From contig JADKIZ010000021.1 of NCBI GenBank assembly GCA_016722445.1, positions 1 to 64,000 of the forward strand: DNA of 64,000 nt, read 5' to 3'. Source of the stretch: Flavobacteriales bacterium (GTDB lineage: Bacteria; Bacteroidota; Bacteroidia; Flavobacteriales_D; Sanyastnellaceae). The translations under genes and the position numbers were made by a program. Under the pieces are notes generated by a model that saw nothing but the letters and a program-made list of their open reading frames with translations, was not told the origin of the DNA and did not search any database. This document shows, piece after piece, positions 47,162-55,320 of the stretch; within the stretch, counting starts at the first letter, position 1, and every line of letters begins with the position of its first letter.

Positions 47162-49110
47162 TGGTGCGTCCGGATAATGGCAATGTGATCATTGGCGGAC
47201 ATTTTTTTGGATCCTTCGATACGGATCCTTCAATCGATTCTACAAGGACTATCACCACAACTCAGGCGGGCACTGCTGACTCTTATGTGATTCAATTAGA
47301 CAGTTCCTTTCAATGGGTCATGACCAAACAAATCACGGGACCATTCAATCAAATTTTATATGGACTAAATTATTTTCCTGGGAATGGCGGTCATATTGGA
47401 TTAACAGGTAATTATAGTGACGTCGCTGATCTTGATCCATCCGACAACACTTATGCTTTGAATCTTTTAGACAACAATGGTAGCATTTTTATTGCCCAAT
47501 GGACCGCTGAAGGTGAGTTCGAATGGGCCCAATCGCTCGGTAGTACATCAGGAAATGATTATGGCAATGAAATAGCCTTTGATGAATGGGGAAACTTGAT
47601 TGCAACAGGATCTGTGGCTGGTATTATAGACATCAATCCTGGTTCTGATGAATCTTTATTTGGCGATGCTGGTTCATCATCTGGAGCATATATCATCGAA
47701 TTGAATATTGCAGGTCATTACCTGTGGGGAAAATTTATACCAGATTATCCTAGTACTGTAGGTCCTTTTGTTGATACTTCTGCTGATGGTAGTCTACTGG
47801 TTGCAGGTACCTATGGACAGGCTGCTTTGACTTACGATGCGATTACATTGGATTATAATGCCTCCGGTGATATTTTGTTAGGTAAAGTGGGGTGCGAAAA
47901 TGCCACATTTACGGATGTACATAGTTGTGGATCGTATACCAATGGTTCTGGCGATGTATTGACTGAAAGTGGTATTTATGCGGATACGCTGATCAACGCT
48001 TCTGGGTGTGACAGTCTATCGGGAATTCAATTGTATATCCATCAACCTGATTATTTTTCATTTACCACTCAATCTTGTGAATCTTATGTTTTACCATCAG
48101 GTCAGGATACTGTTTTCTCTTCGGGAATTTATCAAGATGTTTTGATCAATCAGTTTGGATGTGATAGTATTCTCTCCATTGATGTCGAATTGATTCAGCC
48201 TGCACAATCTTTTATCACAGCAACTGCCTGTGGTTCTTATTTGTCTCCTGATGGTGAGGAATGGTGGACAGTTTCGGGGCTATATCAGGATACCCTTATT
48301 TCACAATATGGTTGTGATAGTATTGTGAATGTGGACTTATTGCTTCAAAACTCAACGGGTGTTTTAGAAGTAAGCGATTGCCACTCTTATCTTTCACCAG
48401 ATGGACTTGAAACATGGACGGAAAGCGGTATCTACTATGATACACTCGTCAATCATTTGGGTTGTGATAGTATAGTGACTGTTTTCTTGAGCATACTCAC
48501 CGATGAAGTTTCCATTCAGGAAACGGCTTGTTTTGAATTTACTTCTCCAAGTGGTCAATATGTTTGGTCGGAAAGTGGTCTCTATACTGATACACTCATG
48601 AATAGTTATGGCTGTGACAGTATCATTCACTTTGATTTGACGATTGTGGATGTGAACAATGAAGTGACTCAAATAGAGAATATGTTGGTTTGTGCGCAAG
48701 AGGATGCGGCATATCAATGGCTCGATTGTAATAATCAAAATGAAATCATTCAAGACGAAATCTATCAGGTTTTCGAATTATCGGCGAACGGTTCATACGC
48801 GGTTTCTGTTGACTACGGAGGTTGTACTTCTGTCTCCAACTGTATTGAAGTAACGAACATCAACGTTTCAGAGCATACACCACCCGGCGACTTCAACCTT
48901 TTCCCGTTGCCTTGTACAGACTTTATTCAATGGACTACAAAAGAAATTGTTTTATCCGTTGAATTGTTCTCACCAGATGGTCGGGTTGTTTTGAGTGAAG
49001 CAAACAAATCCAACAAATTGAATGTGCCGTCGCATTTAGCCCCCGGATTATATGTGATGAAATTTTCTGCAGCAAAACATGTTTGGTGCGTACCAGTGGT
49101 ATTGCAATAA
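46915..49110 (+). CDS. T9SS repeat protein, main part
   Basis: Real coding begins near 46975 (GSGTGDVYFTGYYYATVDMDPN), continuing the N-terminal frame. Several more propeller-like repeats follow (FISKLDTDGNFIRGVRFGD; FIAQWTAEGEFEWAQSLGS), then five modules of about 75 residues with C.SY..P.G....SG.Y.DTL....GCDSI (for example SCESYVLPSGQDTVFSSG; ACGSYLSPDGEEWWTVSG), a motif frequent in Bacteroidota surface proteins. The C-terminus (FNLFPLPCTDFIQWT ... LAPGLYVMKFSAAKHVWCVPVVLQ) is a type A sorting domain. It ends just before a stem-loop at 49133. Confidence 0.83.
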   Translation: MGKNVLCCERCHQQRTCSGSGTGDVYFTGYYYATVDMDPNDVAAGAYNAGSEDFFISKLDTDGNFIRGVRFGDVSTQNISALVVRPDNGNVIIGGHFFGSFDTDPSIDSTRTITTTQAGTADSYVIQLDSSFQWVMTKQITGPFNQILYGLNYFPGNGGHIGLTGNYSDVADLDPSDNTYALNLLDNNGSIFIAQWTAEGEFEWAQSLGSTSGNDYGNEIAFDEWGNLIATGSVAGIIDINPGSDESLFGDAGSSSGAYIIELNIAGHYLWGKFIPDYPSTVGPFVDTSADGSLLVAGTYGQAALTYDAITLDYNASGDILLGKVGCENATFTDVHSCGSYTNGSGDVLTESGIYADTLINASGCDSLSGIQLYIHQPDYFSFTTQSCESYVLPSGQDTVFSSGIYQDVLINQFGCDSILSIDVELIQPAQSFITATACGSYLSPDGEEWWTVSGLYQDTLISQYGCDSIVNVDLLLQNSTGVLEVSDCHSYLSPDGLETWTESGIYYDTLVNHLGCDSIVTVFLSILTDEVSIQETACFEFTSPSGQYVWSESGLYTDTLMNSYGCDSIIHFDLTIVDVNNEVTQIENMLVCAQEDAAYQWLDCNNQNEIIQDEIYQVFELSANGSYAVSVDYGGCTSVSNCIEVTNINVSEHTPPGDFNLFPLPCTDFIQWTTKEIVLSVELFSPDGRVVLSEANKSNKLNVPSHLAPGLYVMKFSAAKHVWCVPVVLQ

Positions 49111-49132
49111 ATCACTTAGGGTGTTTTATTGG

Positions 49133-49169
49133 GTATTTAACCCCAATTCTTGCAATTGGGGTTAATACC
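49133..49169. terminator. Stem-loop between convergent genes
   Basis: TTAACCCCAATT and AATTGGGGTTAA form a 12-bp stem with loop CTTGC, extended by GGTATT/AATACC with one bulged T. It lies between genes ending at 49110 (plus) and 49174 (minus). There is no long T tract, so terminator function is likely but not certain. Confidence 0.65.
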
Positions 49170-49173
49170 TTCA

Positions 49174-50142
49174 CTATTGTTTCATCACTTTCATGGTGAC
49201 ATTTTTGGCTTTATCGTGTATCGATAAATAGTACAATCCTTCTTCATAGGTCGAAAGGTCAATATTCATGCTTTCTTGAGTCGCCACATATTGTTTGATA
49301 TGCTTGCCATAGCTGTCGGTGAGTTCAAGAATTGCTCCGGTGGAAATGTCCTCAACCCTCATCCATTGATTCGAGGGATTGGGAAAAATCTTTGGTAATT
49401 TAATGTCTGCGGGTTGTTCTAGGGCATTGATCAGAAACAATGGAGTGAATCGAAATACGGTTCCTTCGTCTGGAAGACCGGACATGGCCTGGAAATTATA
49501 GTTAGCCGTTGTGGCTAGTGTCGGATTGTTTGGGTTTCCTGTACACCAAAGTTTTTCGTAACAGACGGAAAAATCATCGGCAGAATAAAACATCCCAGCG
49601 TGTGGTCCATTCGTACCCGTATACCCAGAAGCATTGTTTTCTGAACGTGCGCCAAAGTGTATTTCTACTACACCATCCTCCTGATAATACCAAATCTGCA
49701 GATTGACAAAGTTATTTGCCTCGCCGCTCGAGAGTTTCATATTGCGGTATTGCATCTTGATGATTTTATTTCCTGATTCTCCTTCAATGGTATAAGTCAT
49801 CGATGAGGTATTATCGATGTACTCCATAGAAGTGAAGGCGCCGTCGATGATGATGAGTGAACTGTCATTGTCGATTCTCATGTATCCTGTATTTCCCATC
49901 GCAATGGTTTTTAAGCCGCCAAAAGTGAACGGCACATCATAGAACCAGAAGGTCTCTCCCTCTAGTTCTTCGATGATGTCCAGTGTACCCATAAATTCTG
50001 CTGGTAGACTGCTTTCCGGGATTTCCTCATATGGTATTACACCCGGTGGCATGAGTTCATAAGAATAGCTTTGGGCTTTGCTGGTTTGAATGATGAAAAT
50101 GAATGCAAGAGAAATGATGAGTTGTAAATTGAAATTTTTCAT
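49174..50142 (-). CDS. Secreted T9SS type A sorting-domain protein
   Basis: About 322 residues from the start at 50142 (MKNFNLQLIISLAFIFIIQTSKAQ, signal peptide; the upstream in-frame codon adds a non-signal leader). The middle is a beta-rich domain (FTFGGLKTIAMGNTGYMRIDNDSS; VVEIHFGARSENNASGYTGTNGPHAGMFY; GLPDEGTVFRFTP) of the kind found in many Bacteroidota proteins that look like a single jelly-roll. It ends with a T9SS domain (LPKIFPNPSNQWMRVEDIS ... YEEGLYYLSIHDKAKNVTMKVMKQ). No catalytic motif was seen. Confidence 0.83.
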   Translation of the reverse strand: MKNFNLQLIISLAFIFIIQTSKAQSYSYELMPPGVIPYEEIPESSLPAEFMGTLDIIEELEGETFWFYDVPFTFGGLKTIAMGNTGYMRIDNDSSLIIIDGAFTSMEYIDNTSSMTYTIEGESGNKIIKMQYRNMKLSSGEANNFVNLQIWYYQEDGVVEIHFGARSENNASGYTGTNGPHAGMFYSADDFSVCYEKLWCTGNPNNPTLATTANYNFQAMSGLPDEGTVFRFTPLFLINALEQPADIKLPKIFPNPSNQWMRVEDISTGAILELTDSYGKHIKQYVATQESMNIDLSTYEEGLYYLSIHDKAKNVTMKVMKQ

Positions 50143-50422
50143 GTATGATGTTTTCGTGGATTGTTTTGTACAAACTTTGAAAACATGCCCTAGAATGGAG
50201 TAAAACATGATCGGATTTACCCATTTTATTGGGTTTTAGGATGAACGGGTCTAAAACATGATGACCATTCGGATGATCATATCACAAGCTATTGATTTTG
50301 TATGGTTGGACTTTCTTCATTTGTGACGGATCTCTTTTATTAAATGTAAAAGCAGATCAAATCATCCGTAAGTCAGGATAGATTTTGACGTTGAAAAAGG
50401 CGTGATAGGAATTGGTCGAATG

Positions 50423-51177
50423 TCAGGATATTTCCTGCCTTTCTTTCCGGAATTGAGTTGGCGTTGTTCCAGTGATTTTTTTGAACGACTTGTTGAAGCT
50501 GACTTTGTTGTTATAGCCAACCAAGTATGCGACTTCAATGATATTGAGTTTGTCCGTTTTGGTTTCTATAAGCAATCGTTGCGCTTCGCGAATTCTCCAA
50601 TGATTGATGTATTCGAAAAAATTCATGCCTGCTTTGTTGTTGATCACCTGCGATAAGTGATGTCTCGATGTCCCGAGTGCTTGTGCTAAAGTCTCCAAGC
50701 TGATTTCTTCATTTTTATATGGCTGCACTTTGGCCATGTGTTGTTCCAATGTTTCATACAGTTCTTGTTCTGCTGCAATGGTCAGCGCAGAGGATTTGTA
50801 TTTGTTGGCCTGCACCGGAACCATAGATTCTGATAGCGCATATCCTTCAAATAATTTTGGTCTGATGGTACCGAACCATGAAAATAGCGCTATAAAAGCT
50901 GCGGCTGCAATGGATACTCCGTAATATGAACAGCCGTCGATCCATCCTGCATAACTCAACACATGAAAAAGGATGTGATTGAATACGTAAAACACCAAGG
51001 TGAAGAAGGATAGATTGAACCATTTTCTTACTTCATTCAATGAAGTTGCTGTGCGATAGAAATGGTGGTAAATCAAAAAGGTGTATATCAACAGTGAAAG
51101 ACTGCCGGCAACAAAGAGGTATTTGCCACTGATATAATACGGGAAGAAACTGGTGAAATCCGAATGTTGTTCATCAT
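50423..51177 (-). CDS. AraC-family membrane regulator, C-terminal part
   Basis: Continues the gene at 51557. Seen from about 51177: HDEQHSDFTSFFPYYISGKYLFVAGSLSLLIYTFLIYHHFY, more membrane helices (WFNLSFFTLVFYVFNHILFHVLSYAG; IAAAAFIALFSWFG), a linker, and a C-terminal AraC-type DNA-binding domain with both helix-turn-helix motifs (ISLETLAQALGTSRHHLSQVINNKAG; NIIEVAYLVGYNNKVSFNKSFKKITGTTPTQFRKE). Such proteins combine a multi-helix sensory membrane region with a cytoplasmic regulator. An ATG at 51091 exists but is internal to a helix region. Confidence 0.82.
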
Positions 51178-51557
51178 GTCCAGTTTAGCCGAAGTGGATG
51201 CAAAATAGAATGGGGTGAAATATCCGAATACCAGCAAAAAAGGAATAAAGTGCCAAAAGAGATGATTCTTTTTTCTGATACCGAGGAAGGAGTTTTGAAA
51301 TAAAGATAAGCCAGCGGTCCCATCAGAAATGGTATAGGTGATCCCATGGCAATGACATGTACGAAGTCACTGGCGTAATCAAACATCCAGATCACATTTT
51401 CAATGAGTAAAATTGAAAACGAAAGGATGATGGATGCGAGGAGTATCCGGTTGAAGTTTTTGAGTCCGGATTGGATCAATTGCACGATAGAAAAGAATAC
51501 TCCATGCGCAGCGAGAATGAGCAGAATTGAGGCAAGTATGGTGTGATTTTCATCCAT
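51174..51557 (-). CDS. AraC-family membrane regulator, N-terminal part
   Basis: Starts MDENHTILASILLILAAHGVFFSIVQL, followed by two more hydrophobic helices (RILLASIILSFSILLIENVIW; VIAMGSPIPFLMGPLAYLYF). The frame is right up to about SSVSEKR; the T6 run at 51269-51274 lacks one base, and the intended reading is EKKNHLFWHFIPFLLVFGYFTPFYFAS. A second missing base near 51177 returns to the frame of the C-terminal part. Together one gene of about 380 residues (50423-51557). The ligand is unknown. Confidence 0.75.
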   Translation of the reverse strand: MDENHTILASILLILAAHGVFFSIVQLIQSGLKNFNRILLASIILSFSILLIENVIWMFDYASDFVHVIAMGSPIPFLMGPLAYLYFKTPSSVSEKRIISFGTLFLFCWYSDISPHSILHPLRLNWT

Positions 51558-51688
51558 GAACCAGAAATAAAATTATTCTTTCCATGGAATTTTCGCATCC
51601 TAAATAAAGTCAAAGTCGAGACTTTGTGATGAGCGGTCAATAGATGAGATGAACCTATTGTTGTTATACTACTCATCTTATAAAAATC

Positions 51689-51714
51689 GGCACCACCGAT
51701 CCTCCCCATTCAAC
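51689..51714. repeat. 26-bp direct repeat, left copy
   Basis: Identical to 53642-53667 in the same orientation. The right copy encodes the conserved C-terminal VEWGGSVVP of the gene at 53626; the left copy encodes the same peptide with nothing else of that gene. The copies bracket two genes (51744-53420). Confidence 0.8.
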
Positions 51715-51743
51715 GAATGAGATACGTTCACTTATTTCATAAG

Positions 51744-52271
51744 CTATACTTGTATTGTCATTGTCGTCGCAACGGAAGAACTGATTTGGTAACCTGCTGG
51801 GACTTGAGCGTTCTTTCCTTTCATTGCTAAAAACAATATGCACACAAAAATTCCAAGAATTACTGATTCTGTTTGTCGGTCCTCACCTTCTTGATAGACA
51901 TTTCCTCCTGATAGAAAGACTTCTTGACCATCAACAGCCGTTACAGTTTTTATTTGTATGTCAACTGAACCAGGTCTTCCTATACCTCTTGGTTTTTGTG
52001 CTCTCATGACTTGGCCGCGAGCCAAAGATCCAGCGGCAATCACAGTCTTCCCTTCAATTTTTACGTCGTATTTTACTCTAAAGTCAATTATTTGTCCAAT
52101 GGATACCAGATCAGATTGTATCATATTGGTGGTTTCTAGAGCAATATTTGTTCCTGCGTTCAAGATTACTTCTCCTTTACCGTTGATTTTGAACGCCATC
52201 AATAAGATGGAAGAAGCAAGTAGTACAGCAAGGTGTTTTAGGTGTGTTGAATTTTGAATTCTTGTTATCAT
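51744..52271 (-). CDS. Conserved beta-rich exported protein, unknown function
   Basis: A 175-residue protein with an N-terminal hydrophobic segment (LAVLLASSILLMAF), a beta-rich middle (GTNIALETTNMIQSDLVSIGQIIDFRVKYDVKIEGKTVIAAGSLARGQVMRA; GRPGSVDIQIKTVTAVDGQEVFLSGGN) and a second membrane segment (VILGIFVCILFLAMKGKNAQVPAGY). This pattern occurs in unnamed Bacteroidota proteins; I do not recognise a function. It ends 12 bp after the YidD-type gene on the same strand, suggesting an operon, and is bounded by a 26-bp sequence repeated at 53642. Confidence 0.65.
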   Translation of the reverse strand: MITRIQNSTHLKHLAVLLASSILLMAFKINGKGEVILNAGTNIALETTNMIQSDLVSIGQIIDFRVKYDVKIEGKTVIAAGSLARGQVMRAQKPRGIGRPGSVDIQIKTVTAVDGQEVFLSGGNVYQEGEDRQTESVILGIFVCILFLAMKGKNAQVPAGYQISSSVATTMTIQV

Positions 52272-52283
52272 TGCTTTGTGTTG

Positions 52284-52757
52284 TTAGAGGTTTGTGTTGT
52301 ATTCGAGTTTATCTATGATTGATTTTTTTTGTTGTGAGTTATACCGTTTAGCGCTATTTGCGGCGCCATAGATATTACTAATATAGAAACTTAAATTAAA
52401 GACCCCTGTCAAAGCGGCCATACCGTAATTTCCATTTCTAATGTTCGAGTAAGTCGCAAATGCAAGCAAGCCATTGACTATAAAAGAGCTTATTGCCGTT
52501 TGTTTATGTCCGGTATACGCATAACCTACTCCTGGTATGAGCGAAAACACCGCGGCTAACCCTGATTTCTTTGATTTTAGTTTGAGTGCACTTTTTGCAA
52601 TTCCCAGGTTGATTGTCGTGATATTTTGATTGGGCTGAATTTCATTGAAGGATTCATAAGACTTTATCGAATTTTCCCAATCATATTTGTTTGCATAAAG
52701 AACTCCATTTAAGAGCAGGGTTTTGGTATAACAAAAAGTGTCTGTGCATGACTTCAA
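52284..52757 (-). CDS. C-terminal open frame of the YidD/TPR fusion gene
   Basis: The only long uninterrupted frame at the 3' end of the gene above, from MKSCTDTFCYTKTLLLNGVLYANKYDW to EYNTNL. It has a TPR-like beginning (DWENSIKSYESFNEIQPNQNITTINLGIAKSAL) and two or three membrane segments. It should be read as the tail of that gene, since sequence upstream of its ATG (QNYDLAIKANTESLK) is also coding in this frame. Confidence 0.6.
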   Translation of the reverse strand: MKSCTDTFCYTKTLLLNGVLYANKYDWENSIKSYESFNEIQPNQNITTINLGIAKSALKLKSKKSGLAAVFSLIPGVGYAYTGHKQTAISSFIVNGLLAFATYSNIRNGNYGMAALTGVFNLSFYISNIYGAANSAKRYNSQQKKSIIDKLEYNTNL

Positions 52758-53420
52758 TGATTCTGTATTGGCTTTTATTGCGAGATCGTAGTTTTGAGCT
52801 TAAATTGAATGAGTGCAATCTGATATGTTAGTTCTGTGTTTTTTAACTCTGCTGGGCATTTTACTTCATAATCATACAGAGCTTTCTCGTATTCACCTAC
52901 AGCGTTAAGACATATTATTTTATTAATAAATGGTTCAATATGAAAGTTTTTATGGGTTGTTTCATATCGAAGTATTTCTAACAGTGCCTCTTGATGGTAT
53001 TGTTGATTGATTAGAAATTTAATAAACACAAGAATTGAATCATCCTGGTCGTGTCAGAATATGCATAATAATATGAATTTTGTGTTAGTTGTAAATCCTC
53101 GCTATTTACTTGGTTGATTGGCAAATCAATTAGCTTGGGTTGATCATTTATTATGGTTTTTGAATAGTATTTATGGTCATGTCCGCATCTTACAAGTCGA
53201 TCAGAAGTCAATATAAAGCTTGTAAAAATGTTCTTTTTTTGAAAAGTATTTAATGCGTAACCGGAACAACTGGATACATAGGACAATGATGTCCCCGAAT
53301 GTTGCTTATGTATTTTTGATAGAATCCAATATAATCACCTGCTGCTGATTCTGATTTGTTCTGACTAACCGCTATGTATGAAACATGTATGATTAAAGTG
53401 ATTATGATGTAATGTTTCAT
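52284..53420 (-). CDS. YidD-domain/TPR/membrane fusion protein, three frameshifts
   Basis: Reading across three frame changes gives one protein of about 375 residues starting at 53420 (MKHYIIITLIIHVSYIAVSQ, signal peptide). First part: YIGFYQKYISNIRGHHCPMYP then, one missing base near 53270, SCSGYALNTFQKKNIF ... DRLVRCGHD, the YidD signature (YQ.YIS, CP.YP.CS.YA, RC). Then a second break near 53050, a helical repeat region (LINQQYHQEALLEILRYE; AVGEYEKALYDYEVKCP), a third near 52801, and a C-terminal region with GLAAVFSLIPGVGYAYTGHKQTAISSFIVNGLLAF and FYISNIYGAANSAKRYN. YidD is thought to aid membrane protein insertion. All three breaks fit single missing bases. Confidence 0.68.
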
Positions 53421-53625
53421 CAATATTATTGGTAGGTTTGTATTATCGGTTGGATATAACAGGTGGCATAAATGTATAAAAAATGTTTAGATATTTCTAG
53501 TTTGTAGAAACTGCGAAGAGATTTTTAGAATTCTAAGCATAATCTATCGCTGCATTCGATGTGCTCGCATGAAGAATTCTTGATTTTGCGCAGGCATGTG
53601 CTATTTATATCATTTAGTATTCCTT

Positions 53626-53955
53626 TCACCTAGCCTGAAATGGCACCACCGATCCTCCCCATTCAACTACAGTAAATCCTTCACGTTTTTGTTGCATGGT
53701 TGAAAGATCTTGTAATGGAAATTCGATGGGTGTTTGCAATGGCGATGTATGCATCATGACACGTATGATGGTTTGCGGCTGTGGATCAATAATCAATTCC
53801 GCGTGACGGGTATATTCTTCTCCTGCGAAGTGAATGAGGTTGTATGGGTTATCCTCCAGTTGAGGCAACCAAAACATGATGAATTCATTCGCTTCTCTTC
53901 GATTAAGCCCAAGCAGGGCAAGTTTTTCTTCGAGAAAAGCCACTTGTTTCGTCAC
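53626..53955 (-). CDS. Lipoprotein with VEWGG C-terminus, C-terminal part
   Basis: Continues the gene at 54613 after a frame change near 53957: VTKQVAFLEEKLALLGLNRREANEFIMFWLPQLEDNPYNLIHFAGEEY ... QTIIRVMMHT ... REGFTVVEWGGSVV. This matches the usual C-terminal half of the bacterial family whose front half has KPVIYLYP. It has no independent signal. Confidence 0.7.
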   Translation of the reverse strand: MTKQVAFLEEKLALLGLNRREANEFIMFWLPQLEDNPYNLIHFAGEEYTRHAELIIDPQPQTIIRVMMHTSPLQTPIEFPLQDLSTMQQKREGFTVVEWGGSVVPFQAR

Positions 53956-54613
53956 CGGGAATTATAAAGCCATTCTCAATCACGGAACGCTTATTCGGTT
54001 TGCCTTCCCAAAACAAAGCATAATATTCTTGTCCGTTGGTATCATACAAGGTGCCATCCGGTTGGGCCACAACTTGCCAACCACCTTCCGGATATTTCGG
54101 ATAGGTGTGTTGCAATGTTCCCTGGTAATTCAATGTTACGTTGACTTGGCAATTTTTTTCGGGATAGAGATATATAACGGGCTTCAATTCTACGTCCTGG
54201 TGTGCATAAAATTGACATCGAACATGGATATTATTATGCGCTGTCATGATGAATGTCTTGCGGATGGTTTCATATCCGATGCTCCGCACTTCGATTAGAT
54301 ATTCTCCTGGCCCAAGGTTTTTAAAGGTAAAATGTCCATCCTCGTCAGTGGTGTATCCAAAAATGGTTACACCATTTTGGAGTATCACTACGGTGGCAAA
54401 TGCAAATGGCATTTTTTGCTCATCCAGGACTATTCCTTCGAGTACAGGTTGTTGACCTGCAAGAACAGGTGTCTTGGTTAATTCAACCTTACCATAGTCC
54501 TCTTGTTTTGGTTCATTTACAGGATTGGCTTCACCACTAGTCGTTGTTGTCAAAGACCTGTGACAGGAGAATAGGAGTAGGATAGAGGCGAGGAAGAAGA
54601 GACGCATGAACAA
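53903..54613 (-). CDS. Lipoprotein with carboxypeptidase-like and KPVIYLYP domains, N-terminal part
   Basis: Starts MFMRLFFLASILLLFSCHRSL, a lipoprotein signal with Cys after LLLFS. Residues about 55-130 form a CarboxypepD_reg-like domain (VLEGIVLDEQKMPFAFATVVILQNG ... GPGEYLIEVRSIGYET). From about 145: ELKPVIYLYPEKNCQVNVTLNYQGTLQHTYPKYPEGGWQVVAQPDGTLYDTNGQEYYALFWEG, matching an unnamed conserved bacterial family. The frame breaks near 53957 in the CCC/GGG stretch, fitting one extra or two missing bases, and the true end is at 53626. About 330 residues in total; function unknown. Confidence 0.75.
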   Translation of the reverse strand: MFMRLFFLASILLLFSCHRSLTTTTSGEANPVNEPKQEDYGKVELTKTPVLAGQQPVLEGIVLDEQKMPFAFATVVILQNGVTIFGYTTDEDGHFTFKNLGPGEYLIEVRSIGYETIRKTFIMTAHNNIHVRCQFYAHQDVELKPVIYLYPEKNCQVNVTLNYQGTLQHTYPKYPEGGWQVVAQPDGTLYDTNGQEYYALFWEGKPNKRSVIENGFIIPGDETSGFSRRKTCPAWA

Positions 54614-54729
54614 CTATTTAAAGATTGGTTTTTTTGTAAGTTGAGCAATCATTTTATTAATGTGAGAAAACGCATGGCTTCTTCAATTCTTCCCCAAAGC
54701 TGAATTCAAAGCGTGCAATTCAATCGATT

Positions 54730-55320
54730 TTATTTCACAACACACAATTTAATCGGATGAAAAATGATTTTGTCATTACTGTGGGTTTTAATGACATAGT
54801 TGCCTGCCGATAGATTGCTTAATGAATAAGTTATGATTGATCCCGTGATATTTTGCAAATGTGCCACTCTTCTGCCTTGCAAATCCAAAATTGATATGTC
54901 ACCTGAGTTGAAATCTGCTGGAAATTGGATCGTGACAAGGTCACTGGCAGGATTAGGGTAAATAATCGGTGTGAAAGTTTGCTGAGTCTCCTTCACACTG
55001 AAGAATAAATCGCTGAATGTGGTCCAAGTGGTATTTGTAATGATGGCAGGATTGAAATCGAAATAAATGTCTGCATTATTATTCACCTTTGTCATTTCTT
55101 GGATATTTTCAACTGGAGAAATTCGATAGTGAATGAAACCATGGCTTTCCGGTTCATTGGATGCGCTATCTGCAAGTGCAATATTGGGAAAGAAGAAATC
55201 GACCTCTCTTGTATTTGCATTGACGGTTGGTAAGCAGTAATGGGACGTTTGAATAACATTGAGTGTGTTTAAGTCTAAATTGTTGTCCAATGTGTCTTTC
55301 ACATGAATGTTGGAGGCCAA
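54730..55320 (-). CDS. C-terminal open frame of the T9SS protein
   Basis: Tail of the gene above from the DUF11-type domain (NIHVKDTLDNNLDLNTLNV) to the sorting domain (LSNLSAGNYVIKTHSNDKIIFHPIKLCVVK). Coding in this frame begins near 55355, upstream of the first ATG. Confidence 0.6.
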   Translation of the reverse strand: MASNIHVKDTLDNNLDLNTLNVIQTSHYCLPTVNANTREVDFFFPNIALADSASNEPESHGFIHYRISPVENIQEMTKVNNNADIYFDFNPAIITNTTWTTFSDLFFSVKETQQTFTPIIYPNPASDLVTIQFPADFNSGDISILDLQGRRVAHLQNITGSIITYSLSNLSAGNYVIKTHSNDKIIFHPIKLCVVK

